NCBI GenBank assembly: GCA_963750495.1
Contig: CAVVQV010000007.1
Coordinates: 62,001-126,000 of the forward strand
Reading direction: 5' to 3'
Origin: JANLYC01 sp963750495
GTDB taxonomy: Bacteria > Actinomycetota > Actinomycetes > Propionibacteriales > Nocardioidaceae
Length of the DNA: 64,000 bases
Part shown: positions 49,303-57,601 of the stretch, piece after piece
Position numbering within the stretch: position 1 is the stretch's first letter
How the letters are laid out: each line of letters opens with the position of its first letter
Made by a program: the position numbers and the translations under genes
The notes under the pieces: model-generated
What the model was told of the DNA's origin: nothing
The model's input: the letters and a program-made list of their open reading frames with translations, nothing else
Database searches by the model: none

Positions 49303-50210
49303 CCCAGCCCCCGTTGCGCATCGTCGTCACCGGCGGATCAGGATTCATCGGCCGACACGTCGTCTCGGAGCTCCGCGACCGTGGTCATTTCGTCACCGTT
49401 GCCGACCTCGTCGAGTTTCCTGACCCCGAAGTCGCCACCGTCGTCGGTGATCTTTGCCGTGATGACATCCGCGAACGTGCCGTGACTCCGGGCACGGACG
49501 CCATCGTGCATCTGGCGGCCGAGACGTCGGTACTGGGCTCGATGGAGCGGCCGGGGCTGGTGCACCGGACCAACGTCGAGATGACCGCGGCGTTGCTCGA
49601 GCTGGCCCGCGAATGCAACGTCGGAGCCTTCGTGTTCGCCTCCACCAACGCGGTCGTGGGTCCACACGACGGCGTCATCACCGAGGACCTGCCGCTGGCG
49701 CCGTTGACGCCGTACGGTGCCACGAAAGCGGCGGCCGAGATGTTGCTGTCCGGCTACTCCGGTGCCTACGGCCTCCGCACGCCCGCGCTGCGGCTGACCA
49801 ACGTCTACGGCAGCGGTATGCGCGAGAAGGACAGCTTCATCCCGAGACTGCTCCGGGCGGCAGCTCTCGGCGAAGGCGTGGAGATCTACGGCGATGGGCA
49901 GCAACGGCGCGACCTGGTCCACGTGAGCGATGTCGCGTGGGCCGTGGTCGAGGCGGTGGCGCACTGGCCCAGTGGTCCGGTCATCATCGGTAGTGGTCAG
50001 TCTCATTCCGTTCATCACCTGGCGCAGTCGGCTCGCGAAGCAACCGGCTGCGAGATCCCAGGGCAGCTCGTAGCCGCCAAGCCGGGTGAGATGCCCGCGG
50101 TCGTCGTGGACATCTCACTGGCGCGGAGTCGAGGCTACGACCCGGCCGTCACCTTGTCGCAGGGTATTCGCGGTGCTTGGGCAGACTTCACGCCTTCGTC
50201 CACCCCTTGA
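49299..50210 (+). CDS. NAD-dependent nucleotide-sugar epimerase/dehydratase
   Basis: A 303-residue extended SDR of the GalE/RmlB group. Motif GGSGFIGRHV (about 9-18), DLCRDDIRERAV, the Ser of FASTNAVVG and the YGATK pair (about 138-142), and LRLTNVYGSGM are present. A sugar epimerase, dehydratase or decarboxylase role cannot be separated. It overlaps the sqdB stop by 4 nt (GTGA), so the two are coupled and probably act on the same nucleotide sugar. Confidence 0.85.
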   Translation: MTQPPLRIVVTGGSGFIGRHVVSELRDRGHFVTVADLVEFPDPEVATVVGDLCRDDIRERAVTPGTDAIVHLAAETSVLGSMERPGLVHRTNVEMTAALLELARECNVGAFVFASTNAVVGPHDGVITEDLPLAPLTPYGATKAAAEMLLSGYSGAYGLRTPALRLTNVYGSGMREKDSFIPRLLRAAALGEGVEIYGDGQQRRDLVHVSDVAWAVVEAVAHWPSGPVIIGSGQSHSVHHLAQSAREATGCEIPGQLVAAKPGEMPAVVVDISLARSRGYDPAVTLSQGIRGAWADFTPSSTP

Positions 50211-50213
50211 GCC

Positions 50214-52304
50214 ATGTCGATGACCGGCGAACAACGAGTCCCGGGGTCACCTGACGGTCGTGCGTCCGCGGCAGCGGTACAGACGAGCCCGGTGATGCCG
50301 GTCGAGCCGGCACCAGCGGGGCGGCCCCAGCCATCGTGGTGGTCAACACCGCATCTGCTCTTCAGCGCCCTCCTCGCAGTGGGAATCGGCCTCCGGATCG
50401 CGATGATGATCGGGTTGCGACCGGTACTCCTGACCGACGCGACTCAGCCCTACCTCAGTGCCACCCCGTCGGGCTCGGGTCTGCCCGTCCTCGGCTACTC
50501 ACTGCTCGAGCTGGAACCCGTGTCGTCGATCGGTGGTTCGCTGTCGATGGCGGTGGCGATCCAGCACCTGCTCGGTGTCGCGATCGCGGTCGCCCTCTAC
50601 GTTCTGCTGCTTCGCTGGGGGGTCTGGCGGTGGCTGTCGGCGCTGGCGACGGTACCGGCGCTCCTCGACATGCGCGTCATCACCGCCGAGCACCTCGTGC
50701 TGCCACAGACCCTGTTCGCTGCACTCGCGACCTCGGCCATGCTGGTCGTTGGTTGGCGAAGCAGGCCCACAACCGCGGCCGTGTTCGCGTTCGGCGTGCT
50801 ACTGGGCGCCGCATCCACCGTCTTGCCCCTGGGCGTCGCACTGCTGCCTGTCGCCGTCGTGGTCGCGCTGCTCACGGCGGGCACAGGCGGCACAACCCGG
50901 ATGGTGAGCCTGATCGCCGTCGCCGTCGGGTTCGGACTGCCTCTCGCCGCGTATGTCGGTTGGCAGCACGACCAGTCCGGAACCTACCGGGTCGGGGCGA
51001 TCTCGGGGCTACCTCAGCACAGCACGTCCCTGTCCGAGGTCGGATCGACGGTCTCGGACTGGGCGAGCGGTTCAACCAGCGACAACAGCCACTGGCAGGT
51101 CGACCGCTACGTCGACCAGCCGTCGACCGTGGACAGCACCCCCTACTACGCGCATGGCCTGCAGCCCCTCTCGATCCACCCACCTGCCTCTGCACTGGCG
51201 CGGATCGCCGGCTCCCTCGAAAGCACCGTTCCCGTCCTGCTGGCGGCTCTCCTGCTCGGCCTGGCCGGCTCGGTGGGTATCGGCCGCACCGCACCGGTGC
51301 CGCTCCGTGCTCTCTGCGGGGCTCTCACGCTCCTTCCCGTGTCCGCCCTGGCCGTTTCGCTGGCAGCGGGAGACTTCTCCTGGGGCAACACCCTGGTCGC
51401 CCTCATCCTGTGGCCGGCGGCCGGCGCCTTGGGTCTCACAGCCGTCCTACGCGGTCGGCGCGGCCGCAGCGCTGCGCGTCCGCAGACCGACGAGGTCGAT
51501 CGCCAGGCCGCCCAGGCGTTTGACGATGGCTACGACCGGCCTACCCTCAGCCCCGTGGTCGTCGTCATCGCGGCGTACAACGAGGCGGCAGGTCTCCCGT
51601 CGGTGCTCGAGCGCATCCCCGACGAGGTCTGCTCGCTGGCCACGGACGTGCTCGTCGTCGATGACGGCAGCTCGGACGAGACATGCGCGGCCGCTCAGGC
51701 CCACCGGGTGTACGTCGTGGCGTGTCCGGTCAACCGCGGCCAAGGGGCTGCACTGCGGCTCGGCTACCACATCGCGCGGACGCACGGCGCGAGCTACCTC
51801 CTGACGACCGATGCAGACGGGCAGTACGACACCGCCGATTTTCCCCGGGCGCTCGCCCCCGTGATCTCCGGTGATGCCGACTTCGTGACGGGTTCGCGCA
51901 GGCTCGGCGAACAGCACACGTATGACCGGGTCAGACGCGTCGGCGTGCACGTCTTCGCCTGGATCGTCAGCGCCTTCGTCGGCCAGCGCGTCACGGACAC
52001 GTCCTTCGGCCTGCGGGCGATCCGGGCCGAGGCGACCGGACTCGTCACCCTCAACCAGCCTCAGTACCAGTCCTCCGAGCTGCTCCTCGGCATGTTCTCG
52101 CACGGCTTCACCGTCATCGAGGTTCCAGGAACCATGCACCAACGCTCGGCCGGTTCCACCAAGAAGGGGCGCAACCTCGTGTACGGCTTCCGGTACGCGC
52201 GCGTCGTCTTCGGCACCTGGTGGCGCGAGGGCTGTCCGTCACCGGTGACCGAGACCGCGCCGGCTCTGGGAGGCAGGATCAAACGTGCGCCTGAGCGATC
52301 CTGA
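50214..52304 (+). CDS. fusion of a GT-C-like membrane domain and a GT2 glycosyltransferase
   Basis: A 696-residue fusion. Residues about 42-430 hold about 9-10 transmembrane helices with DMRVITAEHLVLPQTLFAAL and a large loop (HWQVDRYVDQPS), and this part is similar to the neighbouring 52285 gene product. Residues about 445-690 form a GT2 domain: VVIAAYNEAAGLPSVLE, the nucleotide-binding VVDDGSSDET, TTDADGQYD (DxD) and GSRRLGEQHTYDRVRR. GT2 domains of this type make polyprenyl-phosphate sugars, which the GT-C half could then use. Overlaps the next gene by 20 nt. Confidence 0.8.
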   Translation: MSMTGEQRVPGSPDGRASAAAVQTSPVMPVEPAPAGRPQPSWWSTPHLLFSALLAVGIGLRIAMMIGLRPVLLTDATQPYLSATPSGSGLPVLGYSLLELEPVSSIGGSLSMAVAIQHLLGVAIAVALYVLLLRWGVWRWLSALATVPALLDMRVITAEHLVLPQTLFAALATSAMLVVGWRSRPTTAAVFAFGVLLGAASTVLPLGVALLPVAVVVALLTAGTGGTTRMVSLIAVAVGFGLPLAAYVGWQHDQSGTYRVGAISGLPQHSTSLSEVGSTVSDWASGSTSDNSHWQVDRYVDQPSTVDSTPYYAHGLQPLSIHPPASALARIAGSLESTVPVLLAALLLGLAGSVGIGRTAPVPLRALCGALTLLPVSALAVSLAAGDFSWGNTLVALILWPAAGALGLTAVLRGRRGRSAARPQTDEVDRQAAQAFDDGYDRPTLSPVVVVIAAYNEAAGLPSVLERIPDEVCSLATDVLVVDDGSSDETCAAAQAHRVYVVACPVNRGQGAALRLGYHIARTHGASYLLTTDADGQYDTADFPRALAPVISGDADFVTGSRRLGEQHTYDRVRRVGVHVFAWIVSAFVGQRVTDTSFGLRAIRAEATGLVTLNQPQYQSSELLLGMFSHGFTVIEVPGTMHQRSAGSTKKGRNLVYGFRYARVVFGTWWREGCPSPVTETAPALGGRIKRAPERS

Positions 52305-53766
52305 CATCACGGCCGATGAGCCGACGGCCCCGACCGCCCCGACGGCTCCGCGGCCGATGGCCCTGATCGCGCGACTCTGGAGCGAGCACCGCGCCTTCGC
52401 CATCGCCCTCCTCTCCGGAGCGTTGCTGCGTGCTCTGGTCCAGCTGTCGTTCCCGCCCGCATTCATCTTCAGTGACGGTCCGACCTACCTCGGGCTCGTC
52501 GACCGGCTGAGCCCGTCACCGGACCGACCAGTGGGCTACGGGTTCCTCCTCCGCGGACTCTCCTGGATCACCCGCGACGTCACGGCGGTCGCGGTCACGC
52601 AGCAGCTGCTCGGACTGGCCACCGCGGTGATGATCTACGCGCTGCTGCGTCGCTGGGGTGTCTCTGCCCGTGTGTCGACACTCGCCACCGTGCCGGTGCT
52701 GTTCGACGGCATGCAGCTGGTGTTGGAACACAGCGTGCTGAGCGACGTGCTCTTCGACTTCCTGCTCGTCCTGGGCATCGCGATCCTCGCCTGGCATCGA
52801 ACCCCGAGTACCGCAGCGGCAGCCTGTGCCGGAGTCGTCCTGGGACTGACGGCGGTGACCCGACTGGTCGGGGAGCCGGTCGTCCTGGCGGCGGTGCTGT
52901 TCTGCCTGATGGCTTCGACGTCGCGGCGCCGCCGGATCGTCACTTCGCTCGCGGTCTGCATCGCTTTCATGGTGCCGATCACGGCGTACGCCACGTGGTA
53001 CCACCACGAGCGCGGTGTGTGGGCGTTGGCGCAGTTCGGGGGCAAGGCGCTCTACATGCGCACCACGACCTTCGTCGACTGCGCCACCATCTCCGTACCG
53101 GCCTACGAACGCGAGCTCTGCCCCGACCAACCACTCGGCGAGCGCCGGGACCCCACGTACTACGGGTGGCATGACACCACGACGCTGCCTGCCCTGCGGC
53201 CACCGCCAGGCATCAGCCAGAACGTGGCCCTCCGTGACTTCGCCGTGAGCGCCATCCGCTCGCAGCCCTGGGACTACCTACGTACGGTGCTCCGTGACGT
53301 CGGCCTCAACTTCGCCCCCGTGCGGATCGATCACTTCGAGTACAACACCGCGTCCAAGTGGTCGTTCAACGCGTACGTCGGCTACCAGTCGACCGACTGG
53401 ACCGGGCCTGCCTACGCCGCTCACGGAGGCGCGCAGCCAGAGACGCGGCAGCCGTCCGCAAACGTGCTGAAGGTCTACGGCATGGTGGTGTACGTCTGGG
53501 GTCCCCTGCTGCTGGCCCTGCTCGTCGTCGCGCTCGCCGGCATCTCGGCCCGACGACCGCGGAGCGCTCCAGCCACCCGACCGTTGGCGGTGCTCACCAC
53601 CACGGTGGCGCTGGTGTTGATGGTCTTGCCTGTAGCCACGGCGGAGTTCACCTGGCGGTACCAGCTGCCCGCCGTCGTGCTGCTGCCGGTTGCGGCTGCG
53701 CTCGGCTGGACCCGCCTCCGGGGCACGCGTCAGCCGGGGGCCACGGCCACCCCGAGCACGGACTGA
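52285..53766 (+). CDS. GT-C-like polytopic membrane glycosyltransferase
   Basis: A 493-residue membrane protein with about 9-10 helices, paralogous to the first half of the upstream gene: both have a QxLLG-x-A-x-x-YxLLxRWGV segment followed by LATVPxLxD, and EHxVL. It carries a soluble loop with FGGKALYMRTTTFVDCATISVP and two Cys. Likely a lipid-linked-sugar-dependent transferase acting on the outer face; the sugar and acceptor are unknown. GTG start after GGGAGG. Its 3' end overlaps the oppositely oriented methyltransferase gene by 37 bp. Confidence 0.7.
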   Translation: MRLSDPDITADEPTAPTAPTAPRPMALIARLWSEHRAFAIALLSGALLRALVQLSFPPAFIFSDGPTYLGLVDRLSPSPDRPVGYGFLLRGLSWITRDVTAVAVTQQLLGLATAVMIYALLRRWGVSARVSTLATVPVLFDGMQLVLEHSVLSDVLFDFLLVLGIAILAWHRTPSTAAAACAGVVLGLTAVTRLVGEPVVLAAVLFCLMASTSRRRRIVTSLAVCIAFMVPITAYATWYHHERGVWALAQFGGKALYMRTTTFVDCATISVPAYERELCPDQPLGERRDPTYYGWHDTTTLPALRPPPGISQNVALRDFAVSAIRSQPWDYLRTVLRDVGLNFAPVRIDHFEYNTASKWSFNAYVGYQSTDWTGPAYAAHGGAQPETRQPSANVLKVYGMVVYVWGPLLLALLVVALAGISARRPRSAPATRPLAVLTTTVALVLMVLPVATAEFTWRYQLPAVVLLPVAAALGWTRLRGTRQPGATATPSTD

Positions 53767-54461
53767 CCGAAGGGCGGCGTGAGCCGACTCTCCAACAGCT
53801 TCGTGCTCGGCACGACAAGCCGGTCGTAGATGCGCAGCAGGCTCGGCCGCGGACTGCCAACGCCGCCACGTCGCACCGTCAGCCACCAGGCGATACCGCC
53901 GAGCAGGTTGACCGGTCGGACGTCCGCAGGAGTCAGGCCAGCCCCGACGATCGCCGAGCGCAGCGTGTTGGGGGTATAGCGACGAACGTGCCCGACGCGA
54001 CGGTCGAAATCGCCGTACAGCTGCTGGTAACCGGGCACCCACAACACGATCCGGCCACCGGGTTCGAGCAAGGTGGTCAGCCGACGAAGCGCCCCACTGT
54101 CGTCGTCGATGTGCTCGAGGACGTTGATCGCGACCACGGTCGACACCCGAGGCTCGATGTCGAAAGGCCCGTGCATTAGGTCGAGCCGGCGGGCCTGGAC
54201 CTCGGGACGGTCGTGGAAGCGCTGCTCCATCGAGGCGACACAGCCCGGGTCGACGTCGGTCACCACGAGTCGTTCCAGTCCTTCGAACTGCGACGCGAAC
54301 TCACCCAGCCCGGCACCGACCTCGAGGACGGACGGTCCACAGTGTCGGGCGATCAGACCGAACTGGTAGGCGCGGTAACGCTGCTGGTTCTTGCCCGAGC
54401 TGTCCTCGAGATCCCTCCCGGTCGCCTGATGGAAAGCGCCGGTGCCAGTCGTCTGCGTCAC
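53730..54461 (-). CDS. class I SAM-dependent methyltransferase
   Basis: A 243-residue methyltransferase. Motif I LEVGAGLGEF (near residue 45), the acidic VTDVDPGCVASM, and VVAINVLEHIDDDSGALRRL (motif IV-like) are clear. The C-terminal part (LRIYDRLVVPSTKLLESR) is of the type often found in cell-surface lipid or glycan clusters. GTG 54461 was chosen since GAAGGG lies 8 nt upstream; a TTG further up would lengthen it. Substrate unknown. Confidence 0.82.
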   Translation of the reverse strand: MTQTTGTGAFHQATGRDLEDSSGKNQQRYRAYQFGLIARHCGPSVLEVGAGLGEFASQFEGLERLVVTDVDPGCVASMEQRFHDRPEVQARRLDLMHGPFDIEPRVSTVVAINVLEHIDDDSGALRRLTTLLEPGGRIVLWVPGYQQLYGDFDRRVGHVRRYTPNTLRSAIVGAGLTPADVRPVNLLGGIAWWLTVRRGGVGSPRPSLLRIYDRLVVPSTKLLESRLTPPFGQSVLGVAVAPG

Positions 54462-54518
54462 CCTTTTCCCTTCTCGTGGAACCAACCGGCGGTCAGCGAC
54501 AGCCGGGCCTGGCGTGCA

Positions 54519-55025
54519 TCAGCGTGTCATGGTCCCAGCGGTCCCGCCCGTCGTGACCCGGTCCAGCCGCGCGAACATCCGGTCGAGGAGGAAGAAGCGG
54601 ATCAGGAACATGACGACGTAGACGCCCAGGAACGCGCCCGCGACCAGGATCACCCTCAACCCGGACGAGACCGCAGAGCCCTGCAGCCAGCCGTCGACTG
54701 CGTGGGTGACGAGCATCGCCAGCGCCAGGGTGCCCAGAATGATGACGACATAAGGAAGCACCTCGTGACGCAGGCTGGGGCGACCCTGCCTGCGCCAGGT
54801 CCAGCTTCTGTTGAGCCAGTAGTTGGGCAGGGCGCCGGCGAGCCAGCCCACTCCCGAGGACCACACAGGGGTCGCGTGCACGACGCCGTACATCAGCACG
54901 AACGCCAGCTCGCTGCAGATCGCTGCGACCACCGAGCCACCGGTGTAGCGGGCCACCTTGCCGACCAGCAGGGCCCGACGAGAACTCCGCCCTGCGACCA
55001 GCGACGGGTGGGGCGATCCAGGCAT
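54519..55025 (-). CDS. GtrA-family membrane protein
   Basis: A 168-residue protein with four transmembrane helices of the GtrA/DPMS family. VARYTGGSVVAAICSELAFVLMYG and PNYWLNRSWTWRRQG are diagnostic. GtrA-like proteins are thought to flip or channel polyprenyl-phosphate sugars, which fits the GT2/GT-C neighbours. Some are part of arabinogalactan biosynthesis. It precedes the methyltransferase gene by 57 bp on the same strand. Confidence 0.88.
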   Translation of the reverse strand: MPGSPHPSLVAGRSSRRALLVGKVARYTGGSVVAAICSELAFVLMYGVVHATPVWSSGVGWLAGALPNYWLNRSWTWRRQGRPSLRHEVLPYVVIILGTLALAMLVTHAVDGWLQGSAVSSGLRVILVAGAFLGVYVVMFLIRFFLLDRMFARLDRVTTGGTAGTMTR

Positions 55026-55345
55026 GGCCCGATCTTAGTCACGCTCGGGAGGTCTGCTGCGGGCATCACCGTGACCTCACCGCGCCTGCCTCGTTGTCAC
55101 ATTCAGGTGCGTGGCCATCACGCTGAGTCAGTACCAGGAAAGGCCTGGCTATGTGTGCTCCGACTGACCGAACCGCGACCACCCGGGACGTCGCATGAAA
55201 GCCGGCGACGGCGGCGTCCGGCCTGGTGGCCCGTTTCCGCCCAGGTGCGGTGACACCATCCTCCGCGTGCCCGGATACTGGATCCTGCTGCGACTGAACC
55301 TGCCCGGGCGGCACGCGCCTGGCCGGCACACCAGGAGGTACGTCG
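55026..55345. other. 320-bp divergent intergenic region
   Basis: Between the divergent gtrA-like gene and the DUF3052 gene. The only clear element is the RBS AGGAGG at 55333-55338 before the DUF3052 start. I see no promoter, hairpin or ORF that stands out. Confidence 0.5.
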
Positions 55346-55750
55346 ATGGCGGGATATTCAGGCACGCCACTGATGCGCAAGATCGGCGTCCGGGAGGGCC
55401 AGCGGGTCTGCCTCGACAACGTTCCTGAAGACCTCGACCTCAGTTGGCCGGCTGACGTTCAGGTCAGCCGTCGCATCACCGGTGCGCCTGTGCACATCGC
55501 CTGGACCTTCTGCCTCGACCGGGCCCGCCTGGAACGTCGTATCGCGCCGCTGATCGACCACACCGTCGTCGACGGCATGGTGTGGGTGTCGTGGCCGAAG
55601 CGCAGTTCCGGCCGACAGACCGACCTGGACGAGAACGTGGTGCGAGCGATCGGGCTGGCAGCGGGGGTCGTGGATGTCAAGGTTGCCGCTGTCGACGACA
55701 CGTGGTCGGCGTTGAAGTTCGTCCGACGGCTACGCGACCGCACCGGCTGA
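55346..55750 (+). CDS. DUF3052 family protein
   Basis: A 134-residue actinobacterial protein. The N-terminal MAGYSGTPLMRKIGVREGQRV, WVSWPKRSSGRQTDLDENVVRAIGLAAGVVDVKVAAVDDTWSALKFVRR are the family pattern. Function is unknown; a fold suggestion of an antitoxin-like or regulatory binding protein is not supported by sequence alone. ATG with AGGAGG 7 nt upstream. Convergent with the LCP gene across 30 bp. Confidence 0.85.
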   Translation: MAGYSGTPLMRKIGVREGQRVCLDNVPEDLDLSWPADVQVSRRITGAPVHIAWTFCLDRARLERRIAPLIDHTVVDGMVWVSWPKRSSGRQTDLDENVVRAIGLAAGVVDVKVAAVDDTWSALKFVRRLRDRTG

Positions 55751-55780
55751 CAGCGGAGGTCGGGCGAACCGCCGGCGACC

Positions 55781-56740
55781 TCAGCAGGTCCCGTTGACGG
55801 TCGCGTCATGGCGGACGTCGCGACCTAGTGCATGCGCCGCCGCCACGTTCGGGAACACCACACTCGCAGCCCCTGCCGTCCCGATGCCGCCGTTCAGGAC
55901 GCAGGTGCGGACCAGCTTCGGGTTCACCTGCACGACGGTCTGCGCCAGCCGGTACAGCTCGATGGGGCCGAGGTTGGTGTCCGTGTAGCGGGCGAACCGC
56001 TCGAGCGCACGTTCGAAGAACCCCTTGCGTTCCGACTTGTTCTTCACTGTCGCGAGTCCGCCCTTGAGCACCTGGCCCTGGTCGTAGGAGCGGTCGAAGT
56101 CCCCCCGCGGCAGCCCGTGACGGATCCGGGAGAACGCCAGCGCCTCGACTCCTGACAGCTCGGTCATCCCCGGATGGAAGACCTGGCCCTGGTCGTTCAT
56201 GTTGAACGTGACCTTGACGCGGATGCCGTTGATACCTCCCACCATCCGGACGATGCCCTTGAAGCTGGTGACGAAGACGTAGTCGGGCTGGATGCCGATG
56301 AGGTTGGCCACCGCGGCGGCCGTCGCCTGCGGACCCCCGAAGACCATGGCCGCGTTGATCTTGTCGCGGCCATGACCGGGGATGTCGACGTAGGAGTCGC
56401 GGGGCACCCCGATCGTCACGGCGTGGTGGGTCTTCGCGTTGATGCCCACGAGCTGGATGGCGTCGGAGCGGCTGCCCAAGACCGGCTGCCCGGGGCGGGC
56501 GTCGGAGCCGAGCGCAAGGATCCACACCACGTGGTCGGCGGCGTCGACCCCGTGCACCTGGTTGAGCTTGATCAGCGCGAACCGGGCGTCTTCGTGTCCG
56601 GCGTTCGGGACCACCACTCCGAGGAGGGCGAGCAGGACACCGAACACCGCAACGCGCCTGATTCGGTGCAGTACTACCCGCACACGGCCGCATGTGGCGG
56701 GGCGGGGCTTCCTCCGCGAGAGTCCGGGTAACCAGGTCAT
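55781..56740 (-). CDS. LCP-family (LytR-CpsA-Psr) cell-wall glycopolymer ligase
   Basis: A 319-residue LCP protein. A short cytosolic N-terminus, one transmembrane helix (VAVFGVLLALLGVVVP) and an outside LCP domain with the conserved Asp/Arg of GSRSDAIQLVGIN, RDSYVDIPGHGRDKINAA and GGINGIRV, plus SRIRHGLPRGDFDRSYDQGQVL. LCP enzymes move a polyprenyl-pyrophosphate-linked glycan onto peptidoglycan. The WecA and surface-glycan genes in this window would provide such a substrate. Start ATG 56740 overlaps the lipoprotein stop as TGATG. A C-terminal domain beyond LCP is absent. Confidence 0.88.
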   Translation of the reverse strand: MTWLPGLSRRKPRPATCGRVRVVLHRIRRVAVFGVLLALLGVVVPNAGHEDARFALIKLNQVHGVDAADHVVWILALGSDARPGQPVLGSRSDAIQLVGINAKTHHAVTIGVPRDSYVDIPGHGRDKINAAMVFGGPQATAAAVANLIGIQPDYVFVTSFKGIVRMVGGINGIRVKVTFNMNDQGQVFHPGMTELSGVEALAFSRIRHGLPRGDFDRSYDQGQVLKGGLATVKNKSERKGFFERALERFARYTDTNLGPIELYRLAQTVVQVNPKLVRTCVLNGGIGTAGAASVVFPNVAAAHALGRDVRHDATVNGTC

Positions 56741-57396
56741 CAACGCAGCGCCGTTCTGTGCAGGTCGTAACCGAAGATCCGCCACCGGTTGGCCTTCCGG
56801 GTCAGCAGCAGCTGTCCCGCGACGACGTACGACGTCCGGATCCCGCTCTTCTTCTCAGCAGTCATCTTCAGGTGGATGCGAGCGGTTGCGCCGCCGGTCA
56901 GGCCGCCGAAGGCGAAGACGAACAGTCGCGCAGAGCGCTGGTCAGCGACCACCCGCACGACCTTGTCACTGATGGCCGCGTTCGTCGTGACCCGCCTGTC
57001 GTGCAGTGCCAGCCGCGCGGCCTGCTGGGTCCACCCGCCGAACGTCGCCTTGTCGTAGGAAGCGGTGCCCGAGCGGGGGAAGCTTCCCTGCAGGTAGGCC
57101 GTATCCATCCAGCCCTGGATCGGCTTGGCGATCTTGCGCGTGATCCAGGCGCGTTGGCTCTTCTTGACGCCGCCGCGCATCTGCGCGATCGCCACCTTGA
57201 GCCGGGCGTTGGACTTTTCGAGCGTGGGCGCCCCCGCCGTGGTTTCCGTGGCGCCGGTCGAGGGCGCGGTGGGAGGGGTCGACGAGTCGTCGTGGGTACA
57301 GGAAGCCAACAGCGTGGCGAGAACGGTCGTCACCACCATGACCTGCACCAGGCGAGGTGCGCGCGGGGCGTGGATGAGGTGCATCGGGTCGAGCAT
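56740..57396 (-). CDS. predicted lipoprotein, coupled to LCP gene
   Basis: A protein of about 218 residues with an N-terminal hydrophobic signal (VMVVTTVLATLLASC) whose LASC is a lipobox, so the mature form is an N-terminal lipid-modified Cys followed by a Ser/Thr/Pro-rich linker. The rest is basic, with GTASYDKATFGGWTQQAARLALHDRRV and a beta-rich tail (GQLLLTRKANRWRIFGYDL). I do not recognise a family. The start is uncertain: ATG 57396 or ATG 57384, neither with a clear RBS. Its stop overlaps the LCP start, so the two proteins likely work together. Confidence 0.6.
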   Translation of the reverse strand: MLDPMHLIHAPRAPRLVQVMVVTTVLATLLASCTHDDSSTPPTAPSTGATETTAGAPTLEKSNARLKVAIAQMRGGVKKSQRAWITRKIAKPIQGWMDTAYLQGSFPRSGTASYDKATFGGWTQQAARLALHDRRVTTNAAISDKVVRVVADQRSARLFVFAFGGLTGGATARIHLKMTAEKKSGIRTSYVVAGQLLLTRKANRWRIFGYDLHRTALR

Positions 57397-57601
57397 GCAC
57401 AATGCGCGCGCCCATCTCAACCGGCCACGCTCGACGAACGAGCCGCGTTCTGTCGCGGCGGCGCCGAATCACTCGGATCTGCCGGGGTGTGACCACAGCA
57501 ACACGGCGACGCGGCAACCAGCCTGCGCGATCGCGGACACGAGGGATAGCCTGGGAGTCGACCCACCACAGCACTGCAGCGGAAGAGGCGAAACCCAGGC
57601 C

